Assembly: GCF_017355165.1 (NCBI RefSeq)
Contig: NZ_JADILK010000005.1
Location: 1 to 64,000, forward strand
Direction: 5' to 3'
From: Bacillus sp. SD075
GTDB lineage: Bacteria; Bacillota; Bacilli; Bacillales; DSM-1321
Length of the DNA: 64,000 nucleotides
This document shows positions 36,127-45,876 of the stretch, piece after piece. A model generated the notes under the pieces. The model had not been told where the DNA came from, made no database searches, and worked only from the letters and a program-made list of their open reading frames with translations. The position numbers and the translations under genes are program-made. How positions within the stretch are numbered: position 1 is the stretch's first letter; each line of letters begins with the position of its first letter.

Positions 36127-36374
36127 CGGTATAGCATATAGAGTTCTAAAGGCAAAGGTTTTACCCACTTCTTTAGCTGTAAAAATTAAGATGGGAATAT
36201 TCAAGCCCAAAAATACAGCATAAGTTGGGATTCCCCATAAGCATTGGCCATAATCGATAACGCTGTTACACCACCATCTACTAGCCCGTTTGGTGCTAAC
36301 ATCGTTTCTAATCCCATAGCCACGATTGACGCCCCCAAAGTTAAAAAAACATACTCAACAAATTTTTTCATCAT
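36127..36374 (-). pseudogene. YitT family protein, truncated and frameshifted
   Basis: It starts with ATGATG at 36374 behind AGGTGAG and reads KKFVEYVFLTLGASIVAMG, then PNGLVDGGVTALSIMANAYG, the YitT N-terminal signature. After SQLMLYF the frame shifts by one base; the next frame continues FLGLNIPILIFTAKEVGKTF, again YitT-like at the expected spacing. It then runs straight into the DeoR sensor domain. So this is the first quarter of a YitT gene with a one-base frameshift and a deletion of the rest. Confidence 0.8.
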
Positions 36375-36511
36375 CTCACCTGAAAATATGTATTATTCAT
36401 GATTCCTTATTATAAAACAGTTCAGCTAAAATCCTTTACAACACAGGAATATTATTTACCTTTTCCAGCTTGTATTCCTTTATTTCCTTTATGCACTGGA
36501 TCATTGCAAAT

Positions 36512-36558
36512 AAAAAGACCACAAGTCTTGACTTATTAAAAGTCTACTTGTGGTTTTT
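36512..36558. terminator. Terminator after truncated hxlR (locus A)
   Basis: ACCACAAGT (36518-36526) pairs with ACTTGTGGT (36546-36554), with A-run and T-run on either side. The analogous position at locus B holds a similar ACCACGG hairpin. Confidence 0.75.
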
Positions 36559-36582
36559 AATCCCCTCTTTTTAGAACGATTG

Positions 36583-36920
36583 CTATTTAATAAACGCACT
36601 TTTATTGGCAGGAGTATCCATCACATTCTCCACATAGTTTTTACCCCATTCATACATGGAATCGAGTATTGGCATTAAGCTTTTTCCTTGTTCGGTCAAT
36701 GAATATTCCACTTTTGGCGGAACAACAAGATTCGTTCAACAATGAGGTCTTCTTCTAGCTCGCGTATTTGGTTAACAAGCATTCGTTGAGTAATGCCCGG
36801 CATAAGAGCCTTCAGCACACCAAATCGCTTCGTTCCCTCTTTTCCTAAATGCCACAAAATCAACATTTTCCATTTGATGCCAATAACATAAAGCATTAAT
36901 TCTTTTTCACAGTTAAACAT
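36583..36920 (-). pseudogene. hxlR: HxlR-family activator of the hxl genes, frameshifted copy (locus A)
   Basis: The first 60 residues are normal HxlR ([20 protein letters not shown], then [21 protein letters not shown]). Compared with the two intact copies, about 7 bases are missing just after LIV, where the others read [18 protein letters not shown]. The frame shifts and stops at 36696; the lost C-terminal part can still be read in another frame to 36583. HxlR is the formaldehyde-responsive activator of hxlAB in B. subtilis. Locus A probably depends on the HxlR made at locus B or C. Confidence 0.85.
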
Positions 36921-36976
36921 TTTGTCCTACATACGTGACATTTGTTTCACCTCCACTTCTATATAGAGTAACTAAT

Positions 36977-37020
36977 AGTATACTTTTTAACACTATGTAA
37001 AAATAAAGTGCGTACTTTCA
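36977..37020 (+). promoter_or_regulatory. hxl control region, locus A
   Basis: AGTATACTTTTTAACACTATG followed by AAAGTGCGTACTTTCA. The same two blocks occur at 50344-50384 (nearly identical), at 46658-46700 (diverged) and, inverted, at 46018-46075. The AAGTGCGTACTT core is a near-palindrome and is the likely HxlR-binding site. Confidence 0.65.
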
Positions 37021-37163
37021 CACTTTTAATATACACATTATACTAACACTGTACCATTGTTAACAAGAGCTGTGGTTACGGTTGCCAGGAGAAATGAAAG
37101 TGAGTAATGGGCATAATTACTACTGTGCAACAAACTTAAAAAATTATGAGGAGTGAAACATAG

Positions 37164-37811
37164 TTGGAATTACAATTAGCATTAGATTTAGTCAACATTC
37201 CAGAAGCAATCGAATTGGTAAAAGAAGTAGAGGAGCATATTGATATCGTAGAAATCGGAACACCGGTTGTGATCAACGAAGGGCTCCATGCTGTAAAGGC
37301 AGTAAAAGAAGCATTCCCTAACTTAAAAGTATTAGCAGACCTGAAAATTATGGATGCTGCTGGATATGAAGTGATGAAAGCTTCCGAAGCAGGTGCTGAT
37401 ATCATCACTATTCTTGGAACGGCTGAAGATATGTCGATTAAAGGTGCTGTAGAAGAAGCGAAAAAACAGGGTAAAAAAATCCTTGTCGATATGATTGCGG
37501 TAAAAGACCTTACTGGACGTGCTATAGAAGTGGATACTATGGGGGTGGATTATATTTGTGTTCACACGGGCTACGATCTTCAAGCAGTCGGAAAAAATTC
37601 TTTTGAAGATCTACAAACCATCAAAAGCGTGGTTAAAAATGCTAAAACGGCCATCGCAGGCGGCATTAAATTAGAAACACTTCCAGAAGTCATAAAAGTA
37701 AATCCGGACCTTGTCATTGTAGGCGGCGGGATTACTGGAGAAGCTGATAAAAATGCTGCTGCTGCCAAAATGCAACAAATGATTAAAGAACAAACGGTTA
37801 CAGCAGGTTAA
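37164..37811 (+). CDS. hxlA: 3-hexulose-6-phosphate synthase (locus A)
   Basis: A 215-residue orotidine-5-phosphate-decarboxylase-superfamily barrel. It condenses formaldehyde with ribulose 5-phosphate to D-arabino-3-hexulose 6-phosphate. Active-site segments are LQLALDLVNI, VEIGTPVVINEG, KVLADLKIMDA (the DxKxxD motif) and VDYICVHTGYD; the phosphate-binding end is AIAGGIKLET and IVGGGITGEADK. The start is TTG at 37164 behind GAGGAGTG, whereas locus C uses ATG at the same place. hxlB follows after 7 bases. The divergent regulator copy is broken, but the promoter motif is intact. Confidence 0.95.
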   Translation: MELQLALDLVNIPEAIELVKEVEEHIDIVEIGTPVVINEGLHAVKAVKEAFPNLKVLADLKIMDAAGYEVMKASEAGADIITILGTAEDMSIKGAVEEAKKQGKKILVDMIAVKDLTGRAIEVDTMGVDYICVHTGYDLQAVGKNSFEDLQTIKSVVKNAKTAIAGGIKLETLPEVIKVNPDLVIVGGGITGEADKNAAAAKMQQMIKEQTVTAG

Positions 37812-37818
37812 TCCTAAG

Positions 37819-38376
37819 ATGCAGACGACTCAATATTTAGCAGAAATCTTAAAAGAGCTTAATCATTCAGCTGACTTAATCTCAGATGAAGAAGCTGAAA
37901 AACTCGTCAACGGGATACTTGAATCGAAAAAGGTTTTTGTCGCCGGTGCAGGCAGATCCGGATTCATGGCCAAATCCTTCGCCATGCGGATGATGCATAT
38001 GGGAATTGATTCTTATGTAATCGGTGAAACTGTAACTCCCAACTTTGAAAAAGAGGATATCTTAATCATCGGATCCGGATCCGGGGAAACGAAAAGCTTA
38101 GTCTCCATGGCTGAAAAAGCAAAAAGCATTGGTGGTAAAATTGCAACTGTCACGATATTCCCTGATTCCACTATTGGACAGTTAGCAGATCTCACCATTA
38201 AATTGCCTGGATCCCCCAAAGACCAATCAGAGGGCGATTATAAAACCATCCAACCAATGGGCTCACTATTTGAGCAGACCCTTTTACTTTTTTATGATGC
38301 CGTCATCTTGAGATTCATGGAGAAAAAGGGATTAGATACCAATAAGATGTATGGCAGACATGCCAATCTTGAATAA
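37819..38376 (+). CDS. hxlB: 6-phospho-3-hexuloisomerase (locus A)
   Basis: A 185-residue SIS-domain isomerase that turns 3-hexulose 6-phosphate into fructose 6-phosphate. The SIS motifs are VFVAGAGRSGFMAKSFAMR and IIGSGSGETKSLV, and the C-terminal LDTNKMYGRHANLE is the family ending. About 160 of 185 residues are identical to the locus C copy by eye, so the duplication is old enough to have diverged. A strong terminator follows at 38401-38444. Confidence 0.95.
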   Translation: MQTTQYLAEILKELNHSADLISDEEAEKLVNGILESKKVFVAGAGRSGFMAKSFAMRMMHMGIDSYVIGETVTPNFEKEDILIIGSGSGETKSLVSMAEKAKSIGGKIATVTIFPDSTIGQLADLTIKLPGSPKDQSEGDYKTIQPMGSLFEQTLLLFYDAVILRFMEKKGLDTNKMYGRHANLE

Positions 38377-38400
38377 AACATAGTCCTAAGAATGTAATAA

Positions 38401-38444
38401 CCAAAAGACCGCAGACATACTAAAGAAACTTTGCGGTCTTTTGG
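38401..38444 (+). terminator. Rho-independent terminator of hxlAB (locus A)
   Basis: CCAAAAGACCGCA (38401-38413) pairs with TGCGGTCTTTTGG (38432-38444). Locus C ends with a related AAGACCGC hairpin. Confidence 0.88.
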
Positions 38445-38513
38445 TTAGTCTTTAAAACATCAATTTCTTATTATTAACAATTATTCTAAAATTTTTTAAA
38501 AAGGAATGATAGC

Positions 38514-39230
38514 ATGATTTCATTAAAAGGAAAAACCGCTTTAATTACTGGGGCAGGCAGAGGAATCGGGCGTGCTACTGCGATTGCTTTAGCAAAAGAA
38601 GGAGTTCATTTAGGATTGATTGGATTAACGATGTCAAATCTTGAAAAGGTAACCGCGGAACTAGAGCAATATGATGTGAACGTTTCAGCAGCAACAGCAG
38701 ATGTAGCCGATCTTGAAGCAGTTCATCAAGCTGTTGAACACATCAAATCAGACCTAGGTTCTATTGATATTTTAATTAACAATGCAGGAATAGCTAAATT
38801 TGGCGGTTTTCTTGATTTAACTCCTGAAGAATGGGAAAAGATCATCCGAGTAAACTTGATGGGTGTATATAATGTAACAAGAGCCGTTTTACCTGATATG
38901 ATTGAAAGAAAATCAGGAGATATTGTGAATATCTCCTCAACTGCGGGCCAAAAAGGAGCACCTGTTACAAGTGCTTACAGCGCTTCTAAATTTGCTGTTT
39001 TAGGACTAACGGAATCACTCATGCTAGAGGTAAGAAAGCATAATATCCGTGTAACGGCTTTAACACCAAGTACAGTTGCAACTGATTTGGCCATTGAATC
39101 CAATCTTATCAGTGGAAATCCTGAAAATGTTATGCAATCAGAGGATTTAGCAGAGCTGCTTGTAGCCGGGTTAAAGCTTCATCCAAGAGTCCTAGTAAAG
39201 ACTTCAGGATTATGGTCAACTAATCCTTAA
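38514..39230 (+). CDS. Short-chain dehydrogenase/reductase (YoxD-like)
   Basis: A 238-residue classical SDR. The cofactor motif [16 protein letters not shown] is at residues 10-25, NNAG near residue 88, the catalytic Ser in [12 protein letters not shown] and YSASK with Tyr and Lys near residues 151-155. It resembles B. subtilis YoxD, annotated as a FabG-like 3-oxoacyl reductase of unknown role; the ending [12 protein letters not shown] is shared with that branch. It has its own ribosome site and is separated from hxlB by a terminator, so a role in formaldehyde metabolism is not implied. Confidence 0.9.
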   Translation: MISLKGKTALITGAGRGIGRATAIALAKEGVHLGLIGLTMSNLEKVTAELEQYDVNVSAATADVADLEAVHQAVEHIKSDLGSIDILINNAGIAKFGGFLDLTPEEWEKIIRVNLMGVYNVTRAVLPDMIERKSGDIVNISSTAGQKGAPVTSAYSASKFAVLGLTESLMLEVRKHNIRVTALTPSTVATDLAIESNLISGNPENVMQSEDLAELLVAGLKLHPRVLVKTSGLWSTNP

Positions 39231-39289
39231 TTTGAGAAGCGATCGACTCTTCTTTTCTATATTGGATAAGAAGGAGGAACCTAGTTGTA

Positions 39290-39360
39290 AAGGGTACCCT
39301 TTGTAAAGGACATTTTAAAAAAAGGGATTAGGCAGCCTGAAGAAGATGATCTCTGTATTG
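39290..39360 (-). pseudogene. IS3-type transposase tail with IS end
   Basis: The minus strand reads QYRDHLLQAA then a stop at 39328, an OrfB C-terminus, followed by TGTCCTTTACAAAGGGTACC (39293-39312), which looks like an IS terminal repeat. The rest of this element is replaced by the next one from 39366, indicating nested insertion or deletion. Confidence 0.65.
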
Positions 39361-39365
39361 TGGAG

Positions 39366-40660
39366 TGCCCCTGTCAAATAGACAGAAATAAAAAAGACTA
39401 ATTAAGCAACCTGAGTTCTATATTGATATGGACTCAGGTTGTTTAATTTTTTCTGGAAGCGATGATGGTTATAGAATCGAATAATACATACTTACAGCAC
39501 CTCGAACCTCTTCAGAGGTACCGAAGGAGTTCATATAGAAACACTCCGATTTAAAGTGGCTGAAGAAATTCTCCATACAAGCGTTATCCCAGCAGTTTCC
39601 CTTTCTTGACATACTGGATTGCATTTTATATTTTTCAAAATTGGTGGGAAGTGTATTGGTACCCCTGGTCGCTATGCAGAAGAATTCCTTTAACATTCCG
39701 TTTTTTTCTTTGCTTTTATTATTGTTATCTATTACAAGTTTTAAGTTGTTTCTCCGGCTGACTTGATAAGAAATGATTTCATTGTTATAGAGGTCTTTTA
39801 TGGCAGATTGGAAAAGTCTCTGTCTATAAAAAAAATCAAATATGTAATGTCAGTTACCCATTTCTCATTAGGTCTGGATGCATGAAAATCCCTATTAAGA
39901 AGGTTTTTAGAAATGACATATGCTTCTTTCTTCCCGTAATAAGGTTTCCTTTTCCGAATCAGGAACTTTCACCCTAACTCCCGCATAAAAGACGCTGGAC
40001 ACGCTTGTGGTTCAGGTTTAAACCGTAGATTTTATCCAGCCATACCATCCCCATAGATTCCTTTGAGTTTATTGTAGCATCCTATAATTTTTTTCTTAAT
40101 CTCTTCATCTTCCAGTTGCTTTTCAGAAGTCGATATTTTACGTTTTAACCATTTGTAGTATCCACTTCTTGATACATGTGCAATTTCGCATAATAACTGA
40201 ATAGGATAGTGTTCCTTGGACATTTCCCTAATTACCTCATACCTTTTCCTTGTCGTTACTGCCTTCATCCCCCTTTTACATCTTCAAGAGTTTTTTTAGC
40301 ATGTCGTTCTCCGCCTCTAAACGTGTGATTTTTTCTTCTGGATCCTCCGGAGCTTTTCTTGGTCTGCCCTTACAAGCCCCTTCGCTTTCCCTCGTTTCTC
40401 TTCCAAACCCAGTATGCCTTCAGCTTCAAAGTACCTAACCCAGCGGCGGACTTGTTTTTTATCAATTTCTAATTTATCAGCGACCGATTGATATAACTCA
40501 TATCCCCATTAAGGTATAAATCAACGGCCTGCTTTTTGAACGCTTTATCAAACGTTCTTTTAATATTACCCATAGAAAAATCCCCTCCATATATAGACAG
40601 ATTAGTGTGCTTTCTTTTTTCTGGCTACTAAAAGGGGATCATATCATTGTACAGGGGTCA
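39366..40660 (-). mobile_element. Decayed IS3-family element (IS150-like)
   Basis: About 1.3 kb. Related ends face each other: TGCCCCTGTCAAAT at 39366 and, inverted, TGACCCCTGTACAAT at 40660. Within it, orfA starts with ATG at 40573 (GNIKRTFDKAFKKQAVDLY, helix-turn-helix) behind GGAGGGG but frameshifts after about 27 codons. OrfB begins near 40268 (IREMSKEHYPIQLLCEIAHV, SRSGYYKWLKR) and ends at 39402 (FQKKLNNLSPYQYRTQVA), with the region near the catalytic Glu reading SMSRKGNCWDNACMENFF. Several frameshifts and deletions make it inactive. Confidence 0.85.
39402..40268 (-). pseudogene. IS3-family OrfB transposase, broken
   Basis: The DDE integrase-type transposase in pieces: N-terminal part 40032-40268, a damaged middle at about 39700-40030, a C-terminal part 39469-39696 with the conserved GNCWDNACMENFFSHFKSE block, and a final segment in another frame to the stop at 39402. 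Not functional. Confidence 0.85.
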
Positions 40661-40662
40661 TC

Positions 40663-40852
40663 TTTTTTAGGTTCCATTGATATCTGTTATGTTATGGTTA
40701 TAGTAAGTGATGTAATTGGCTATTTCACGTTTAGTTCATCTAAAGTTTTACACGGCTTAATATATGCTTCTTCTTTAAGGTGGCCAAAGAATGATTCTAT
40801 CGGTCCACTATCCAAACAGTTTCCCCGTCTAGACATAGATTGGTGTAATCCC
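40663..40852 (-). pseudogene. Second IS3-type OrfB fragment
   Basis: The minus strand reads SMSRRGNCLDSGPIESFFGH, then KEEAYIKPCKTLDELN and YITYYNHN: the C-terminal third of another OrfB, different from the neighbouring one. There is no start, and the frame is open only over this fragment. Confidence 0.75.
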
Positions 40853-41084
40853 TAGGCCCCTTAGCAACTTTATACGCAAATTGATTTTCTTCAGGTGTAT
40901 GGGAGTAAATATCACGAAGTTCTTTTGAAGTAGGACGTTTTTAAATCTTGGGTAAGCTGTACGTTATATGGATGCCAAATTGCCAACTCCTTTCACAATA
41001 ATTTGGGATAGTAACAGAATAGCTGCCCTAGCCTATTCCATCACATAATTCCTAAATTTATAAGAGGTTATTAATTTACTTCTT

Positions 41085-41632
41085 TAGTTTTCTTTTGTTA
41101 ATTGCTCGATATAATGAACCCTATGGAAGTCCTGTACCTTTTGAAATTTCTTTTGCCGAGTATTCTTTACTGTCATACATCCTAAAGGCTATTTCAATTT
41201 TTCATTGATCAACTTTTGGTCTACCTAGGCTTTCCTCTTTGCTTACTAGCTTCTAATCCTTCTTTAATTCTCTCTACAATTAAATTTCGTTCTAATTCTG
41301 CAATGACACACATCAATTGAAACCTGGCTTTTCCTGTTGATGTTCTTGAATCCAGGTTCTCTTTAATAGAAACGAACTTTACACCTGTATCCTCGAATTG
41401 CTGAATAATAGAAAGAATATCAAATGTTCTTCTCCCTAATCGTGAAATACTTTGCTTACAACCGTATCACCTTTCCGTATAACATTTAGCAATGAGTTAA
41501 GTCCATCTCTATCCTTTGTAGTCCCAGTAAATTTCTCTTGAACTTTTTTTTACAGACATACTCAGAAATTAATATAATTTGTCGATCTAAATTTTGGTCA
41601 ACTGTCGTAACTCGAGTATAACCGATTATCAT
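41085..41632 (-). pseudogene. Serine recombinase (resolvase/invertase), degenerate
   Basis: It begins with ATG at 41632: MIIGYTRVTTVDQNLDRQII, the catalytic N-terminus of resolvases with the active-site Ser replaced by Thr in this reading (TRVST is usual). Several frameshifts and stops follow. The later segment near 41240-41290 reads RERIKEGLEASKQRGKPR, the end of the catalytic domain, and the HTH tail is largely lost. A remnant of a Tn3-type or plasmid resolvase. Confidence 0.8.
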
Positions 41633-41821
41633 AATGAAGCCTCCTGCACAATTTTATAACCTAATTGTACAAGAGACATCATTTTGTAAAAGTATTTGGT
41701 AAAACTTTTGGTAACCTGTAAAATTAGTAAAATCAAGTATCAGTATTTCTCATAAACGTTGTTACAAAAATATGGTTTTTGGTAACAATCTTTTTATTAA
41801 TACAAAACCAATCAGATATAA

Positions 41822-43159
41822 TTATTTTGATAAACGCTCCATGAGAATAGCTTTTTCTGCTTCAAAACCAGGTTTGTCAAGTAATGCAAACATATTCTTC
41901 TTGTATGCTTCGACACCAGGCTGGTCAAATGGGTTAACTCCTAATAGATGGCCACTAATCCCACATGCCTTCTCAAAAAAGTAAATCATCTCACCGTAAG
42001 TGTATTCATTCATTTCATCCAGTTCAATCACGAGATTAGGTACTTCTCCATCTATATGGGCCATAAGGGTACCCTGAAATGCACTTTTGTTGACTTCATC
42101 CATCGTCTTACCTGCCAGGAAGTTTAATCCATCAATATTTTCTGGATCCTCTTGAATAGTCACTTCAATTCGAGGTTTCTTAATCTGTAAAACCGTTTCT
42201 AAAAGGTTTCGTCGACCTTCTTGGACATATTGCCCCATGGAATGCAAATCCGTTGAAAAATCAACGGAAGCAGGGAATAGCCCCTTTTGATCTTTTCCTT
42301 CACTTTCCCCAAACAGCTGCTTCCACCATTCCGATACGTAGTGAAGGGAGGGCTCATAGTTAACAAGCACTTCAATTGCTTTTCCCTTATTGTAGAGTAC
42401 ATTTCGGACCGCAGCATACTGATAGCTCTCATTTGTCAATAAATCAGGATTGTTGTATTTACGGGCTGCTGCTGCTGCCCCTTCCATCATATGATCAATA
42501 TCAAGTCCTGCTACGGCAATTGGTAAGAGACCAACTGCTGTTAGCACAGAATACCTTCCACCTACATCATCCGGAATAACAAACGTTTCATATCCTTCTT
42601 TGTCCGCGAGCTTTCTTAATACGCCTTTTTCCTGATCTGTAGTGGCAAAAATACGTTTTCTCGCCTCTTCTTTTCCGTATTTTTTCTCCATATAGTCACG
42701 AAAAATACGGAAAGCAAGGGCTGGCTCTGTTGTTGTTCCTGATTTGGAAATGACGTTAACAGAGATATCTTTCCCCTCTAATAGTTCAAATAAATGAGAT
42801 ATATAAGTAGAACTGATATTGTGACCGGCAAAATACACTTTTGTCTTATCGTTCATTTGGTTATTAAAGCTATGGGACAAAGCTTCAATAGCTGATCTAG
42901 CACCCAAATAAGAACCACCGATCCCGATGACAATCAAAGCATCTGATTGATTTTGAATTCTCTTTGCAGCTTTTTTAATGCGCACAAATTCATCTTTATC
43001 ATAGTTTAACGGTAAATCAACCCAACCAAGATAATTCGATCCGGGCCCTTTCTTTTCATGAAGATAACCATGAGCAACTCGTACAAATTCACTTAAATGA
43101 TTTACTTCACTCTCTTTCATGAAAGATAATGCGTTCGAAAAGTCAAATGAAATGGTCAT
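41822..43159 (-). CDS. pgi: Glucose-6-phosphate isomerase
   Basis: A 445-residue isomerase of fructose 6-phosphate and glucose 6-phosphate. The family signatures are [34 protein letters not shown], the SIS-type phosphate loop, and [20 protein letters not shown] near the C-terminus. It has the length of B. subtilis Pgi. The ATG at 43159 has AAAGGAG before it; a longer frame to 43264 is an artefact. It is the last gene of the unit zinc-ribbon-zwf-gnd-pgi, 31 bp after gnd. In the dissimilatory RuMP cycle it links HxlB's product to Zwf. Confidence 0.95.
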   Translation of the reverse strand: MTISFDFSNALSFMKESEVNHLSEFVRVAHGYLHEKKGPGSNYLGWVDLPLNYDKDEFVRIKKAAKRIQNQSDALIVIGIGGSYLGARSAIEALSHSFNNQMNDKTKVYFAGHNISSTYISHLFELLEGKDISVNVISKSGTTTEPALAFRIFRDYMEKKYGKEEARKRIFATTDQEKGVLRKLADKEGYETFVIPDDVGGRYSVLTAVGLLPIAVAGLDIDHMMEGAAAAARKYNNPDLLTNESYQYAAVRNVLYNKGKAIEVLVNYEPSLHYVSEWWKQLFGESEGKDQKGLFPASVDFSTDLHSMGQYVQEGRRNLLETVLQIKKPRIEVTIQEDPENIDGLNFLAGKTMDEVNKSAFQGTLMAHIDGEVPNLVIELDEMNEYTYGEMIYFFEKACGISGHLLGVNPFDQPGVEAYKKNMFALLDKPGFEAEKAILMERLSK

Positions 43160-43190
43160 ATAAATTTCTCCTTTATATTTGCTTATATTC

Positions 43191-44087
43191 TTATTTTTTT
43201 TCCACAGCATGTCCACCAAATTCGTTTCGCAAAGCAGCAACCACTTTACCTGTAAAGGTATCATTGTCTAAGGAACGATAACGCATTAATAAAGACATAG
43301 CGATAACAGGGGTAGCAGCTTGAAAATCCAAGGCTGTTTCAACTGTCCATTTCCCTTCACCAGATGAATGCATAATGCCTTTAATTTCATCTAATTTTGC
43401 ATCTTTAGAAAATGCGCGTTCTGTTAAATCCATGAGCCAAGAACGAATAACCGAACCATTATTCCAAACTTTTGCTACCTTTTCATAATCAAAATCGAAT
43501 TCACTTTTTTCTAATACTTCAAATCCTTCTCCAATCGCAGCCATCATTCCGTATTCAATTCCATTGTGAATCATTTTTAGGAAATGACCACTACCTGCTT
43601 TTCCAGCATATAAATACCCATTTTCTACAGCTGTATCTCGAAAAATGGGCTCGACAATGCTCCATGCTTCAGGCTCTCCCCCAATCATATAACAAGCTCC
43701 ATTCCGAGCACCTTCCATACCCCCGGATGTTCCGGCATCCATAAAGTACACTCCCACTTCCTTTAGCTGGTTGTATCGACGAATGGATTCCTTATAGTGA
43801 GAATTACCAGCTTCAATCACGATATCTCCCTCACTCAGAAATGGTGTTATCTCACTAATAACGGAATCAACAACGGAGTGTGGAACCATAATCCAAAAAA
43901 CTCGTGGCTTGTCTATTGATTGGACAAGATCTTGTAAGCTAGATGTACCTTCAGCCCCGTATTTCTTTATTTCTTCAACAGCATTTGTATTTAGATCAAA
44001 TGCTACTACATCATGTTTATGGTCAATCAGGTTCTTTCCTAAGTTTAGCCCCATTTTTCCTAATCCAATTAATCCAACGTTCATCAT
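43191..44087 (-). CDS. gnd: 6-phosphogluconate dehydrogenase, decarboxylating (short GndA/YqeC type)
   Basis: A 298-residue oxidative decarboxylase of the short form (about 300 residues, often NAD-linked), unlike the 470-residue Gnd. The Rossmann motif is [18 protein letters not shown], then [20 protein letters not shown] (substrate loop), and [15 protein letters not shown] with the catalytic Lys. The Asp after the second strand ([11 protein letters not shown]) rather than Arg favours NAD+. It converts 6-phosphogluconate to ribulose 5-phosphate and CO2, regenerating the formaldehyde acceptor. AAGGAGG lies just upstream of tandem ATGs; the first is used here. Confidence 0.94.
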   Translation of the reverse strand: MMNVGLIGLGKMGLNLGKNLIDHKHDVVAFDLNTNAVEEIKKYGAEGTSSLQDLVQSIDKPRVFWIMVPHSVVDSVISEITPFLSEGDIVIEAGNSHYKESIRRYNQLKEVGVYFMDAGTSGGMEGARNGACYMIGGEPEAWSIVEPIFRDTAVENGYLYAGKAGSGHFLKMIHNGIEYGMMAAIGEGFEVLEKSEFDFDYEKVAKVWNNGSVIRSWLMDLTERAFSKDAKLDEIKGIMHSSGEGKWTVETALDFQAATPVIAMSLLMRYRSLDNDTFTGKVVAALRNEFGGHAVEKK

Positions 44088-44169
44088 TATTCCTCCTTGA
44101 GTATTTCTATATTTTTTGAGTTTTTCATCTATAGCAGAATGGATTCAAAGTATAATCATAATCTTTCTT

Positions 44170-45624
44170 TTACCACCATCTATAACCATCCTCTTCCAAT
44201 AATTGATGAGCAGCTTCTGGTCCCATCGAGCCAGATTGATATGAATGAAGTGGAACAATATTTTCCTCAAATGTCTCTAAAATAGGCTGTACCCATTTCC
44301 AAGATAATTTCACTTCGTTCCAATGAGCAAAGAAGGTAGAATCTCCACGCAGAGCATCAAATATTAAGAGTTCATAGGCTTCGGGCACGTCTTTTTTACT
44401 CGCTGAAAAATCAACAACAATAGGCTCTAACTTTCCATTTATCGGGTTTTTACTATTTAACTGCAACGAAACACCTTCATTAGGACTTACATTAATAACT
44501 AATAGATTGGGTTCAGCATTTTGGATTTCATTGGTATACAAATTCTTTAATGGGTTTTTGAATTCAATCACAATTCGCGTTAATTTTTCCGTCATTCTTT
44601 TTCCTGTCCGGATATAGAATGGGACCCCGTCCCAGAAGGAATTATCAATCCATAGACGAGCAGCGACGAATGTATCGTTTTTAGAAGAAGCATCAACGCC
44701 AGGTTCTTCTAAGTATCTGACTACTGGTGTACCGTTTATTTCACCTGATCCATATTGGCCACGAACGACGTGGATACCTACAGTATTTTTCTGTAATGGT
44801 CGCAGAGATTCCATAACTTTTCTTTTCTCATTACGGATATCTTTTGCACTAATCTGTTTTGGGAGATGCATGGCTGTCATCATCAACAGCTGTAGCATAT
44901 GATTTTGAACCATATCACGAATAGCGCCTGCTTGGTCATAATAACCAGCCCTCTCTTCTACACCAACCGTTTCACTAGCCGTAATTTGCACATTGGCAAT
45001 AAACCGATTGTTCCAAAGTGATTGCAGCACAGGATTGGCAAATTCCAAGGCTTCAAGGTTTTGAACCATTGGTTTTCCGAGATAATGGTCAATCCGGAAA
45101 ATTTCATCTTCTTCAAAAGCTTTGCTTAATTTTTCGTTTAAATCTTCAGCAGATTTTAAGTCATACCCAAATGGCTTTTCGATAATCAATCGTTTCCATC
45201 CCTTTGTCGAACCTAAGCCACTCTTCTTTATGTTTAAAGCAATTACATCAAAGAATTCAGGAGCAACAGAAAGATAAAACATTCGATTCTCATCAATACT
45301 CTGGTCTTTTTCATTTTGTTGAACGACTTCAACTAACTTCTTATACCCTTCAGCATTCGTGAAATCTAACTGGCAATAACGAAATGCCTGTACAAACTCT
45401 TGTTTTTCGGATTTATCATTTATCAAGTGTCTAGAAAAAGTGTATAGCGAGTCTGTTACATGGTTTTGGAAATCAACATCAGACATTTCGTCTATTCCTA
45501 CACCAATGATCAAAAAAGAATCTGGTAATTTTTGATTCAAATATAAATTAAACAAGGCAGGGTAGATTTTTCGCTTAGCTAAATCCCCAGTTGCCCCAAA
45601 TAAGACAAACGTCATAGAATCCAC
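44170..45624 (-). CDS. zwf: Glucose-6-phosphate 1-dehydrogenase
   Basis: A 484-residue dehydrogenase. The coenzyme motif VLFGATGDLAKRKIYPAL is at the N-terminus, the active-site signature RIDHYLGKPMVQN near residues 175-190, and RTGKRMTEK later. It oxidises glucose 6-phosphate to 6-phosphogluconolactone. The start is GTG at 45624, 8 bases after GGAGG. It is first of the three RuMP/pentose enzymes, 87 bp after the small zinc-ribbon gene, downstream of an inverted hxl control motif. No lactonase gene is seen here. Confidence 0.95.
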   Translation of the reverse strand: MDSMTFVLFGATGDLAKRKIYPALFNLYLNQKLPDSFLIIGVGIDEMSDVDFQNHVTDSLYTFSRHLINDKSEKQEFVQAFRYCQLDFTNAEGYKKLVEVVQQNEKDQSIDENRMFYLSVAPEFFDVIALNIKKSGLGSTKGWKRLIIEKPFGYDLKSAEDLNEKLSKAFEEDEIFRIDHYLGKPMVQNLEALEFANPVLQSLWNNRFIANVQITASETVGVEERAGYYDQAGAIRDMVQNHMLQLLMMTAMHLPKQISAKDIRNEKRKVMESLRPLQKNTVGIHVVRGQYGSGEINGTPVVRYLEEPGVDASSKNDTFVAARLWIDNSFWDGVPFYIRTGKRMTEKLTRIVIEFKNPLKNLYTNEIQNAEPNLLVINVSPNEGVSLQLNSKNPINGKLEPIVVDFSASKKDVPEAYELLIFDALRGDSTFFAHWNEVKLSWKWVQPILETFEENIVPLHSYQSGSMGPEAAHQLLEEDGYRWW

Positions 45625-45711
45625 TTTTCATTCCTCCACATTTTCAAAATAGCAAAATGTCTGATTTTCTTCGTTTTCCCTACACTAACAACAAGAATTT
45701 TCGCTATTGCG

Positions 45712-45876
45712 TTATCCTACTTTTGGATGTATGATTCGTTTATTTCTCACAGCTTGTCCGGTAATGATGATATCTCTTAATTGAGAATGTCCACATTTTG
45801 GACAGGTTTCATTATTTATTGTGATGGTTAGACATCTTTCACAAACTTTTCGCTGCTTAGTTTTGAACTTTCCCAT
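45712..45876 (-). CDS. Small zinc-ribbon protein at head of the zwf operon
   Basis: A 54-residue basic protein with two CxxC knuckles (VCERCLTITINNETCPKCG), enough for one zinc ribbon, and a strand-rich tail (IIITGQAVRNKRIIHPK). The family is not recognised. AAAGGAGAG 8 bases before the ATG at 45876 supports expression; the frame opens upstream at 45909 without a better site. It lies between the hxl-like control region (46018-46075) and zwf, with no terminator between, so it should be co-expressed with zwf-gnd-pgi. A regulatory or metal-related role in formaldehyde response is speculation. Confidence 0.75.
   Translation of the reverse strand: MGKFKTKQRKVCERCLTITINNETCPKCGHSQLRDIIITGQAVRNKRIIHPKVG

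Noticed and set aside
35710-36210. Intact DeoR-family regulator
   Set aside because: The N-terminus is YitT sequence and the helix-turn-helix is absent, so it is a fusion pseudogene.
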